Of a DNA stretch of 64,000 nucleotides, positions 14,701 to 31,800 are shown in pieces (position 1 is the stretch's first letter; the number at the start of each line of letters is the position of its first letter). The stretch lies in contig NC_092013.1 in assembly GCF_042242105.1 (NCBI RefSeq), positions 9,322,618 to 9,386,617 on the forward strand, given 5' to 3'. This DNA comes from Pempheris klunzingeri (lineage: Eukaryota; Chordata; Actinopteri; Acropomatiformes; Pempheridae). The translations under genes and the position numbers were made by a program. The notes beneath the pieces were generated by a model. It was not told the origin of the DNA, made no database searches, and saw only the letters and a program-made list of their open reading frames with translations.

Positions 14701-15025
14701 CCAAAGTGGTGACCTGGCAGACAGTCCAACACTGATATCCCTAGAGCCACTGTTGTTAAGACATTGGCAACTGCATTTTTGTCTAAAGAATTGTGCTTCA
14801 TGTCAATGCCACCAATACGTCCTCAGTTTAGCTTGGCCACTTAGTCTCACCTGTTTGATGTTTTTCAACAGGCGGTTCAAGCAGTACCAGCCGCTAAGAG
14901 AAGACAGCGCTGACAGAAATGGAGGCAGCTCGACTATAACATCGGTGCCTTTGTTGTTGTGGAACTTGTTGAGCCGACAGTCACCAGGAGAGAGTCGTCC
15001 ACTGCTTCAGGGGAGGATTGTGTGA
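8744..15025 (+). CDS. pmel: Premelanosome protein PMEL/PMEL17 (silver)
   Basis: Type I membrane protein that forms the amyloid fibrils of melanosomes on which melanin is laid down. Twelve coding exons join in phase: 8744-8807, 10016-10111, 10200-10346, 10721-10855, 11436-11597, 11693-11977, 12062-13081, 13169-13330, 13429-13531, 13860-14065, 14153-14243, 14872-15025 (874 residues). Order of parts: signal peptide (1-20); N-terminal region with [24 protein letters not shown] domain (about 203-297) with [15 protein letters not shown]; an acidic Ala/Glu/Asp repeat domain in exon 7 (about 297-636); the convertase site AKRQ (KR 665-666); the kringle-like Cys-rich domain beginning CMVYRYGS and continuing QGIES; one membrane span (about 802-823); and a short tail with the dileucine sorting signal ESRPLL (864-869). 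Human PMEL is about 661 residues; the excess is the long repeat domain. By position beside cdk2 this is probably the pmela copy, but I cannot decide the paralogue from sequence alone. Confidence 0.96.
9531..9557. repeat. (CA)n microsatellite in pmel intron 1
   Basis: Imperfect CA/ACAC run of about 13 units with one interrupting T. It is intronic simple sequence. Confidence 0.9.
9648..9655. promoter_or_regulatory. pmel: M-box word in pmel intron 1
   Basis: TCACATGA matches the MITF-type core on both readings (reverse complement TCATGTGA). It lies in the first intron, about 0.9 kb downstream of the pmel ATG, a common place for pigment-cell enhancers. Only the word is seen; activity is inferred. 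Confidence 0.35.
12604..12735 (+). repeat. pmel: 36-bp tandem repeat inside pmel exon 7
   Basis: Three identical 36-bp copies lie at 12604-12639, 12640-12675 and 12676-12711, followed by a partial copy. Each encodes [12 protein letters not shown]. Identity at synonymous positions shows recent duplication. The surrounding exon is also biased to GCT/GCA/GAG/GAT codons, so the whole domain is alanine with acidic residues. In mammals the matching RPT domain is Pro/Ser/Thr-rich and forms part of the fibril. Confidence 0.95.
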
Positions 15026-15447
15026 ATATCATCATCAGCTTGTGCACCCAACTTCCGCTAAAATATTGGCTTTCTACACATAATACACTAACTGTAGCAA
15101 TATTGCAACTCCCAGCCATGTATTAAACCAGAACCAATTAATTAAGTGAACCAGCCCCGTGTATAACACAGCATGTATAGAAACAGAAAGGAGTGGAGTG
15201 CGTCATAAAAAGGTGTAATAAAAATGTTGAAGGATTTGTAGAAGAAAGTGATATTTATTTTGACTGGCCGTGTTTTTTATTAATTGGCACAGATAGTTTA
15301 TAGAAGCCATAACTCATTTTCTTGTTTGTGGCCTACTTATACTAAACCAATTGGAAAATCAATGTTAACACATTTCAGTTCACTTTCTTTGTAATGTAAT
15401 TTAACTCACATTACATCACAGAACTTATTGTTTGCTACCCTGAAATG

Positions 15448-15453
15448 AATAAA
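15448..15453 (+). promoter_or_regulatory. pmel: pmel poly(A) signal
   Basis: AATAAA lies 423 bases after the pmel stop codon, followed by T-rich sequence near 15470-15500. It is the first canonical hexamer I see downstream and therefore the likely 3' end. Confidence 0.6.
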
Positions 15454-15479
15454 ATGAAACTTTATCACTATCGTGCGCT

Positions 15480-18400
15480 TTTATTCCCCATTTATTTACT
15501 TTTCATCTGCATGTGATTTTCATGTCCTGAACAGTTAGAGAAAGATTATAGTGAAGATCATCCTCAATCTGATTAATTAAAATGAATTCACCAGAATAAA
15601 GTTTGATTTATACAGTGTATTTATATACAGGATTTTATTGAATCAAATACACTATTTTATATTAACAATGGATCTAATGTGCAATAAGTACCAAACCTGA
15701 GCCAAAAGGAGAATGATTATTGGACTTAGATTCATCAGATGGCCAGAAACACAATGCCAATTTTATGCTAATATTGCTGCCTATCTGCCACATGTGTATA
15801 TAGGCAATTGTTTATCAACGCCTTCACTATATTAACTTTATAAGGTGATATGTTGCTGCACTACAATCTTTTAATGTAGGTTTAACTAAACCAGTTGAAC
15901 TATAAAGTTCATTACCGCTAAACATCCATCAGGGCTAATCTGCTCCAACAACTTTACATTCAACTATTTAGAGAGACGTCGATGGCTTGTTAAAAGAGCA
16001 TAAGTAAATACAACAGTGACAGTGAGGGAATTTATGTTGACCCACTGATTGGATTAGTTAGTAGAAAGAGAACGTTTAACCAAACTCATAACGCTCGAAA
16101 ACTCTGCTCTACACAACATAAAGTAGAGTATTTTTCAGACTGCAGTATTCCACATCTTTTTCAGATACATTCGAGTGTATCATAAACATTTCACATGGCC
16201 TCAGCAGACATTTAGGCGGATTAGAGGCGCAGTCAGAAAGTGGTAAGGCTATAGGAGCGCTGCAGCTGAGTGTGCTAAAAAAATATTACCATTGCGTTCT
16301 GGTCTCTGCCCAATTAAAATGATTTATCAAGACGTTAGAGGCTGCCTTAATGCATTGAGCTGACAAAGAGCCACTGTTAGCAGCATGTACTGTACATCAT
16401 ACGACACACTGCAGTGCAGGAGGAAAGGCTGACGTCACTGCAGCAAAATCTTTAATGGAGGAAGCCATGGCCTGGCCTGCAGATGCAATAAAGATGTGCA
16501 GTGATGGGAAAGTTTAAGAAAAGACAGTTTATGTATATCTATGAATTAAGGCGAAGTTCAAAGTGAATATTGTTCTGCTTTTGTGAAGATTGTTGCATTA
16601 TCTCTATTTATACTAATGTCAAAACTCCATCTCTTACTTCATCGCACGAGAGTGGATAAAACAGGTCCACGCTGTGCACTCTTCTGAACAAAACTTTTTG
16701 GGGTATGAGGAGACTATTTTTTAATCGTGTGGTTTCGCTCATGCATGCACTGCACCACTTTGTCCGTTCTCTGTTTCTGTCTTTACTTACATACGCAGGA
16801 ATTACAAATGAATATCCCTCCAACAGACTTGCATAACACTGCAGTGGTCCATTAAAGTAATTACCAAACACAGTCGTTAATCATCCTCGACCGTTAACAT
16901 GTCTCTCAGTCACAAGTACCAAGTGTTGTTCCTCCATCTCCTTTTACTCCGGACGTGCACTGCAGCTAAGAGAAAGCCACACAGCTTTGCTGGAGCGCCA
17001 TCATTTTTCACAGATGATTTCTATCTCGGACCTGACAGCCCTCCCAGATCTTACCAGGCCTGCAGCTTTTAATAGGTCACAGCATCCTCACCCACTCAAT
17101 GCAAACCAGTATTACTGCCTGAACTGTCACCAGTCTCCAGGAAATGGTTTCTCTTTTCCAGATAACCAGGCCAGGCTTTCACAATTCTAAAGCCCAGTGA
17201 GCCTGGAGATGAGTCAGTGGGGTGACACCACCCAATCAGCTACATAGCTCTGATTCATTTGAACGACTCTTTATTGCTCACCACTCCCTAGCAACTGACC
17301 TTAAAATGGATGCAGTTTCCTTCATGTGTCCTCTGGACTGCAGAAACCTACCACAGTAAATGATGCAGTTATAAGTCCAGCTGCAGCCCTCAGTCAACAG
17401 TATATCAACCAGTTTATACCTTCAGCTCCTGCCAGAATGCATTGTTTTATTTTTATGTTGGTTATACATTTGTCAGATGTCTCATGTTATTCTGTTTCTC
17501 AAATTAAAGCCTCTATGCTTTCCAACTTTGGTCAGATGAAAAACAGACACTGCAGCAGACAGCTATGCACAGACAAAGTGCTCTTCTGGTCATTGAACAC
17601 CATCTGAAACCCTGTCACCCCCACACTTTGTGGGGGGGGGGGCAGCATTCAATAATTTATTGCATAACAAATACATTTACCAAATACGTTCAAGGACAGA
17701 ACTCAAAGCATGCACCAGTACCCCAATATGTATCATTATCACATCTCTCCCCTTTCTAAGCTTTTCACTCTGCCTTCAATTCAGATAAAACACTTTTATT
17801 TTCCTACATGGCTGGACGACACATTGCACAAATTCGTTTCAACGTTACACAAAATGATTTTACCTTCCGACGCCTAAATTAAGTAAAGTTTTAGACAGAT
17901 TTGATTTAAAACATTCAACAATTGATTTCTTTCTTCTTCATGAGGGAGTCAAACATTAAATCTAGCATGTAAAACATTATTAAATTAATCATTTGACTTT
18001 TATATAAAACTCAGTAGTTAGCTGATTTACAATGACACGATAGTTTTGTAATAGCTGTGTATAGTAACACTTCAATATTCAACTTGAACTCTTAGTCGCC
18101 ACAGTAGATAACTGTCTGCATTCTTCAATGAATACGAAAATAGTTTATTTGTGATAACCACCATCTTTGTGTTACCTTAACAATACTATAGTTTCCATAC
18201 ACAGATGTTGTAGGGAGTTTGATTTAAGCAAATGTTGACTTCAGAGAGAAAAACTGAAATAAATGTGTAAATTAATCAGGGTGTTTTGCAGAATTGATGT
18301 AAGAGTTGGAACAAAATGACAATACAGCAATGCTCTGTGCTGTTTATGACAGAAGTCTGATTATATTTCACATCAGAGGCCATACCCAAAACATGAAAAT

Positions 18401-20880
18401 CCCCCACTACCCAGAGGAAAAATTATAATACAAAATGTTTATTCACTAGTAAACCATATGACTGTTTAGGTCTGAAACATGACACACATACTGTGAGCTC
18501 AATATGGAAATGTGAACAGATCTTCTAGCCTGATAATGTCGAAGATGCTTTATTGAATTTATGGCTCCTGCGGGAATTCTCCGAGAACCAGAAGGATCAA
18601 TCGCTAATGGTAACATCTGTCTGATGGTTAGAATTACTTATACGGTCCAGTTCATAGTCATTTAACTGTATGTTCTTTGCATATGTGTGTGTATGCTGTT
18701 AATTACAGTGTAGAAATGCAGATGTAGTATTTACAGGACTTGGTCGACTTAAACCTCTTTAATCCATTTAGAGGCATAAGGGCGTCCACTAGAGCTCGCC
18801 ATCTCTGGGCCTCTGTAGCTTTTACACTGATATAAAAGTTGACATATGGACACACTGGAACAGGATCTGGTGAAAGAAGAGAAAGTGAGACATGCTCTGA
18901 GCACAGAGAGTGAAACAAAGGGGGAGGGAGAGAGTTACTGACCATAAAGCAGTTTGATTAGATTACAGAGCTAAGACACTTAGACATTTATTACACAGAG
19001 CGAGACATGAGCGGTAGAAGCCATACAAACCTACAAAGAGGAAAATCAAGTGGGTGTTTGTGAATGACTGAAAATGAGATGACTATATTTTACTACACTG
19101 TCCTCCAGATGCCACATTAGTAAGAGGACACCCAAAGTTAAATCTAATCAGAGAAAGTGCTGAGTAAAGATTAAACTAAATGCTGCAGATTGGCGTGCAA
19201 CAGTGTGTGTGTGTGTTTGAAGGAGAAACAAATATGACAGATGTCATATGTGGTTGTGTATTACGTTGGATATAAGGGCCTAAATGGACACAGGGGACAC
19301 AAAGGGAAGAGAGCGCCACACCCAGTCGCCACAGAGCATGCTCAGAATTACGTCACCTTCATATGAGATTGGTTGCTTGTCTGCAGACCTCAATTAAAAT
19401 GTCTATAGACGGGACACACACACATGTGCGCGCGCACACACACACACACACACACACGCACAGAGTCTTCAGAAAGATCCAAAAGTACTGCCTCACAGAA
19501 TATGGCATTAAACATTACATTGATTTTATAGTTTTTTCCAGCATTCGAAGCTGTGATATATATTTGTATATTGTGTTCATGGATTTTGCTGCATGTTTGC
19601 TGTGTCATTTTCAGTTAAAGTCAGTCAGTAAGTCAGTTTGTGATTTAGTAATGTAAAACTGCAAAACCTCATATCATGAGGTTGTTCGCCCCTCTGGTGG
19701 CCTCACTCCTCATTGCTGTCTGAATATATCCTAATTTCAATCACTGCACCACTTATTATTATCTCCTATTTTAATGTATACAAAGATTATTACAATATTA
19801 TTGTTATAACGTTACTGTTGCCATTACTACTGTCATTATTAATGATAATGGTAACATCATATTTCACTGTCTCTCATACAAACATCTACACACACAACAT
19901 TACCCACAAATATCCTAATGTAATCTAATCTAATCTCTGTGATCATATATACATTGTAACTGCTTGATGTTTTTGTCTGTATGTCTGCATGTTTCTTGTT
20001 TTCCTCCTATGTCACTCTTGCTTCATTTCACCAATGAAAAAAATAACTTTGCAGTAAATCTTCCAGTCCTTGCGTTTTATGTTGGGTAAATCATCAAGTC
20101 TCTGGAGATAATATAAGAATATCCTCTGTTCTTTGATCTCTGTCATCTTTAAGTCCTGAACACCAATTGTTCACTAGAAATACCGGCAGAGTTATTTGAC
20201 AACTCTTACCCTAGCAGGGATTACTGGATCTAGTGCGTTTCAAAAGGATAGAATAACTGCAGAGTCATCGCTCTCCCCCAGATGCCCAGAATATCAATAA
20301 AGTATTCCATTACTGTAAAAGGAGAGAGACAGAGAGACACAGAGGAGAGAGGAAGCGAGACAGATGGAGGGGGAAAAAAGAATCAAATCAATGTATGCAT
20401 GTGATTCAATTTAGGCCACAATTGCACATTTTCTTATTGAAAACCAGGTAACAGAATCCTTGACGCACACGTTTGATAGTTAAGTGAAGAATATTGCATG
20501 TGCAAATTAGCTGTATTGGGTTTTTAAGGTGAAAATACATATATAGGACTGATGTGCAGATACAACAATCAAACCTGACTGACTGAGTAAGTGTCAACGA
20601 GGGCATGAATCTGAGGCGAGGAGGGGCTGAGCGAGAGGAGACATCTTTAGTAATCAAAGCAGTAATGTGGAAGCCAGTCTGGCCCCCTGCCAGGTGCTCT
20701 GGTTAAAAGGGTGGAATAGTCGAGACAGAGAGTAAGACAGAGCGCTGGTGAAAGCACAGAGAGAAGCTGCGCCTACCTCTGAGGGGTAGGGAGTGGCCAA
20801 AGCTTGTATGCTGATGAGTGATTGAGAAAGGAAGGGTTCCTGTGGGTGGGGTGAGGAGAACCGAGGGAGGGGGAGGATGA
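15480..20880. other. Gene-free region between pmel and prph
   Basis: About 5.4 kb without a supported gene. It holds a poly-G run (about 17630-17641), short TG runs near 19204-19216, and a TAATC-type short repeat near 19915-19935. ORFs here (for example 16608-16871, 17326-17607 and 19363-19656) carry no recognised domain and no splice context. I saw no tRNA, snRNA or recognised transposon. Confidence 0.55.
19421..19460. repeat. (CA)n microsatellite
   Basis: A CA-dominated run including cgcgcgcacacaca, intergenic. It produces a short His/Thr-rich or Val/Cys-rich ORF in several frames, which should not be read as a gene. Confidence 0.9.
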
Positions 20881-20900
20881 TGGGATAGCCAGCTTGTGTG

Positions 20901-20908
20901 CATAAAAA
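20901..20908 (+). promoter_or_regulatory. prph: TATA-like box of prph
   Basis: CATAAAAA lies 97-104 bases before the ATG at 21005. A start of transcription near 20930 would place it at the usual distance of about 25-30 bases. This fits a tissue-restricted TATA promoter and not a housekeeping one. Confidence 0.55.
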
Positions 20909-21004
20909 CCCCCAGCACTCTTCAGTCTGATGTCCTGTTGCCTCACAAGCATCTCCAAGCCACCAGCTCTACATCTTTTTGAAGAGAACAGAACAAGACC
21001 AACC

Positions 21005-26694
<5,690 letters not shown>

Positions 26695-27353
26695 ACTAGA
26701 AAATTATTAGAAAATGTGAAGGTCAGAGCCATGAGTAAAGAAAGAAATACATAAAAACAGAAGAAAAAAAAAAGCTAACTCTGGTCCATATAGTCCTCAT
26801 TCTCACTCGTTATGTGTTTCACTGTCTAGCAAAGAGTCTGCCAGTATAGGTGCAATGTTGAATGAATCCCTTTAGACAGTGTCACTTTGGTGCTATTTAA
26901 GCTACCCAACTTTTGCTACTTGTGTCATGTGTAGGGCTAAGCAACACCACTTTATTAACATACCACTTGAGGCCTTGATTTACAGTGCAATCCCATAGAA
27001 ACCTTAGACGACCACACATTTGTATCAAAGCGTTGAACTACAGGCTAAAATAGAAAGGTTAATAATGCAGAATTTCATAGCTTGTGTCGTAGATATGACT
27101 TACTAACAGAACTTCAGACACTGCCCTTTGGTCAATACACCTTAAAAGACAAACCGAGAGCAAATTAACCTGTTTGCATTTGTTTTAGAAGCTTTGCTGT
27201 CCTCTTATTGTGCAAACCAACAAACCACATAAACATGTAACACGGAGGAAATGTAAACGCTGAAAATATGTCAGTCGCAACTGAGAGGACTTGCTGAATG
27301 TGCTTTGCAATGCTGTGTATGTAGCACGGCTGATGAATGAATATGTAAATGCA

Positions 27354-27359
27354 AATAAA
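27354..27359 (+). promoter_or_regulatory. prph: prph poly(A) signal
   Basis: AATAAA lies 660 bases after the prph stop. The intervening AT-rich sequence has no ORF of interest and would be the 3' UTR. Confidence 0.55.
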
Positions 27360-27379
27360 CTTAATTGGAGCAAATCTGT

Positions 27380-28190
27380 GTTGCGCTTAATTCATTCTGA
27401 ATGTGTTAAAAGAGTGTGTTTTTTTCATTTACACCAATTCTCTTTTTCTATAAGTATTGTAAGCCAGGGTTTGCAGCTTATTTTCTGAACTTTATATCCG
27501 GGAACATCTTGTACTTTTGTTTTGAAGAAATAGGTTTTAGTGTTAGTCACTCAATGTCATAAAATATATATAATAGGTGCACTTTAACTAAAAGTAATAG
27601 ATAAATGGTTAAAATTTGTAATAGTAATAGACAAATGGTTAAAATAGCAACCGTAATGGATGAATGGTGGAAATAGTTCATGGATAAGTGGTAGTTTTGC
27701 TAAAGCAGGCTTGGCAAAGCCAACATAAACACTGACAGTTCAATTGTAGAAGGGAATGAATGTAACAATATCCACTTTTATATAATTAATACTGTGAAAT
27801 AGCATCTAGACTAAAATCAGTTCAAATGAGCACATTTAGAGGATGAAGGCAGACAAAAAAGGTTGTGAATCACTATTTAACATATGCCAAAGAAAATATG
27901 GGAAATTAATAAATGAAGTTTTTATATTATAGTGGGAGGGAATAATACAATTACTTTTTTTTGCCCTAAGTCAAACCTCTCAGGCGTTACTGTTGCTCAA
28001 ACTGTAGGTATATTGCACTAAAATCTCCGAGTCTGGCGCATGCAAACGTCAACCATGGCTGAGTTTACATATGATTCACCTACCTGACGCACACATTTCA
28101 TAGATCTTGGCTAGTTTGGTGTTTATCAGGAAGGTAACCAGGGAAGGCGCAGCCTGAAAAACCAAACTCAGGGCAAACAGTCTAGAATTA
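27380..28190. other. prph-timeless intergenic region
   Basis: About 0.8 kb between the prph poly(A) signal and the timeless promoter. It contains an imperfect repeated phrase around 27590-27690 (variants of aatagataaatggttaaaat) and nothing else that I can assign. Confidence 0.5.
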
Positions 28191-28194
28191 ATGA

Positions 28195-28331
28195 CGACAT
28201 TCTACATCCGCTTTCTGAGTTTTCGCTCGCTGTCTTGGCGCGAGACTTTTCCGACTTGAAACTGACGTGAAACTAAAGCTCTTAACTTTAAAGACCACCG
28301 GCTGCTGAACAAGACACCTGCAGAGAAACAG
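28195..28331 (+). promoter_or_regulatory. timeless: timeless promoter and non-coding first exon
   Basis: A GC-richer patch contains CTTGGCGCGAG near 28234-28244, which fits the E2F core (TTSGCGC-like). A non-coding exon is inferred to end at 28331, where the sequence reads AAACAG/GTGAGT. The coding exon then starts after TTGTAG near 28802. The transcription start is not determined. Confidence 0.55.
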
Positions 28332-28816
28332 GTGAGTCAGCCCGACGTATTTGTCTTTCTCTGGACCAAGACTCGAGTCACAGCGCGGCCAGGCTGCTGT
28401 AAAGTGAAGCTAACTGCTCCGGCTAACTAGCATAACATTAGCAACATATGAGCTAACCTGGCTACTGCATAGACCACAGTCAGTAAGTTTTTGTTTTATT
28501 ATGTTATCTTGTGAAAGGCTGGATTCACAGGTTAGGATAATCACCTGGGTAGTGTCATTTCCAGGAGTTGTAACATTACAATGAAAGCTAAATGTCTTAA
28601 ATAATGTTGGTGAGCTAAGTCAAGATGTGTTATTTTTATTTACATTACATTATTTACATGTTTTTCATATTTACATGTCATGCTCTCGACTAGATTTGTC
28701 TCAAGTTCACAGTAAACACAGCCTTTCTAGGATGCTCTATTGATCTTGATGTGTTGGTCTGTCTGTATCCTGCTGTGTCAGATTGAACCATCACCTTGTA
28801 GGCTGGCTGATGCTGT

Positions 28817-31800
28817 ATGAACTTACTCAGAATGAATTGTGAGCTTTTGGCAACCTGCAGCGCTCTCGGCTATCTGGATGGAGACACCTATCACAAGGAA
28901 GCTGATTGCTTAGGTAAATATTGTCATAAACAACTGATTTTCATTCACCACCAGTGGGAAGGGGGATATATCGATGTTGTGGAGCTGGAACAGAAATTCA
29001 TTTGCTCCTGTCCTCCTCCTAACTGTTGTGTTTCTGTGTTTTGCAGAGAGTGTGAAAGACTTGATCAGGTATTTACGCCATGAAGATGACACCCGTGATG
29101 TCCGCCAGCAGCTGGGTGCAGGCCAGATTGTACAGAATGACCTTCTACCCATTATCATTCAGCATGGACAAGAGAAGGCCTTATTTGATGCCTGCATCAG
29201 GTATAAACCTTAACATGAAACTTCCAAATTTGATATGTATGCTCATGAATATTTATGACAAATCATCCCTTCGTTAATACATCATCATAATATGGTCTCA
29301 AAGTGGATTATTGATACAGCAATGCCAATATTTTGATACACTGTTGTTATACTGATATTAAGTATTGTTTTATTAAACATATTGTCTTTAAATTTTAAAC
29401 TTTTTTTCAGTTTTTGATTGAAACTATAAAAGTAGTTGAATTAGAAAATCTGTCGCTTACATGACTCTTCTCTGTTTTTTGTTCCTCAGGCTCATGGTCA
29501 ACCTTACTCAGCCTGCCATGCTTTGCTTTGGTAAAGTCCCTGATGACCCCGTGTTCAGACATCACTTTTTGCAAGTGACATCTCATTTGCAAGCCTATAA
29601 AGAGGTATTGTGATCACAGTGTAATTGCGATTTGTCATTTTACATTTTCTAATATGTGATGATATTAGTTCAGGGAATGTTTATGGGCTGAATAAGAGCT
29701 GTCATGCTTAAAAAGGCAATCATTTAATGCTCCGCTTCCATTTTCAGGCATTTGCCAGTGAGAGGGTGTTTGGCATTTTAAGTGAGATATTATATAACCT
29801 ACTTCAACTGGTGAGTATTTCATTGGTAAAAAGAAACAAAGATTACTTTCACCACACCTGTTTCCTTTATTATATCAACAAAGTGGTTCTGTTTATTTGT
29901 GTGTTTCTTCTTGTCTATCCCCACTCATCTTGTTCTCTTTCAGGACTGGGAGCAGAGACAGGAGGAGGATAACCTGCTGATAGAAAGGATCCTGCTGCTG
30001 GTCAGGAATGTGCTTCATGTACCTGCAGATCCCTGTGAAGAGAAGGTTTGACTTTCACATGAATGCCACTGTGATCATATACAAGAGGCAGAGCTTAATC
30101 TGTCCAACACTGTCAGAGAGTCAAGCTGTCTCTCCCCTCATCTCACCTGTACTTGTTCTGTAATGTCTGTCTCTCCTGTAGAAAGTGGATGATGATGCCA
30201 GCATCCATGACAGGCTGCTGTGGGCCATTCACATGAGTGGTTTCGATGACCTGGTCAAGTTCCTAGCGTCAGCTCAGAGTGAGCAGCAGTGGAGTATGCA
30301 TGTGTTGGAAATAATCTCCCTCATGTTTAGAGACCAGGTTAGGCTGAAGAATTTCTTGGAGGTACACATCCATATCTCAAACTGTTCTGTGTTTGAGCTC
30401 TTCTCCTTGTTTCCTTACAGACGCCAGAAGCTTTGGTGTGCGCCGGTCAGGCTCGTTCAGCAGAAGAGAAGCTGAGAGACTCTCAGGAACTGGAGGCACT
30501 GAGGCAGAAAGAGCACGCAGCGAAGCGATCCCGCACTTTACAAAGAGGAACCAGGTACAAAGAATCTGATTTTGAATCTGGGTTTTGTCAGATATAAAGG
30601 AAAGCCCTACCTGCTGTAATACCGGGGTTGTAAACCCAATCTCTAATCTCTTCTTCTTTCAGACATTCTCGCTTTGGAGGGTCCTACGTTGTTCAAGGCC
30701 TCAAGTCTATTGGAGACAAAGATGTGATTTATCACAGAAATCTTCATCATGTGAGTAACTCCTGTAGCTCATCTGTGATCAAACAGTCTTGTATTGTTTG
30801 GTTGTTTTTTTTTTTTTAAAAAAGGGCTGCTGAGGCTCAGAGGTAGAGAGGGTTGTCCACCAATCAGAAGATCTTCCAGATCTTCCAGTTTGCATGTTGA
30901 AGGGCAAGAAGCTGAACCCCAAATTGCTACTCAAGATGTGCCTCAGAGTGTTAATGTGTGTCTCCTCCACAATTAGATTCCTCCTGTATGAATGTTGTGT
31001 GAATGTGAACTTGGTGTTAAAGCACTTGGAGTGGTTGAAAAGACTAGAAAATACAAAAGTTCTGTCCATTTACAATTTAATTTGATATGAATCTCTGTTT
31101 TTTTTTTTCTTTAGTTCAAAAGGTACACTCATGACACAGGCAAAGCAGTGAAACGTGTTCCCAAGAGGAACCGACAGGCTCAGGAATGTAAGGACAAACG
31201 CCGTTCAGCCTTAAATGTTCGACTCTTCCTGCGAGAGTTTTGTGTCGACTTCTTGGAGAACTGCTACAATCACCTCATGTACCTCGTCAAGGTCAGCTGC
31301 TGTAACATCAATGACTTGTTTTTTGTAGCATCAATACAACAATGACCCTTATTGACCCTTTTTAAGTAGTAGACAAATATGCCATTGATAAGTCTATTTA
31401 TTAGTAACACATTTCAAAGCAAGAGACAAAGTAAAGTTAAGCAAAGTTTATAAGATGCTAAAATACTAGATGAATATGATATGAACCAAGAGAGAGCAAA
31501 CAAAAACATTGCAGTCCATGTACTTTTTTCTGATCTAATGTTTGAGATATATAATAATTAGAAATATGATTAAAATACTGATACCTCTCTACAATGAAGT
31601 CACAAATAAATCCACATTGAAGAGGATGTTTAACACACTTATGTGGAATAGGTGCCTCATAATTAAATCATTCATTAGGCTTGTTTTATGCAACACAAAC
31701 TACAGTACTCTGAGTCTCAACACTTTGTACGTCTTTGTCTCTCCTCAACAGGAAAATCTAATTCGAGAACAAACTCAGCAGCATGATGAGACGTACTATC

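Noticed and set aside
20930-21004. Upstream in-frame ATG extending prph by 25 residues
   Set aside because: The peptide MSCCLTSISK... does not resemble any type III head. MSHSS...SYRRTFG is the family N-terminus, and the TATA-like box places 20930 at about the transcription start.
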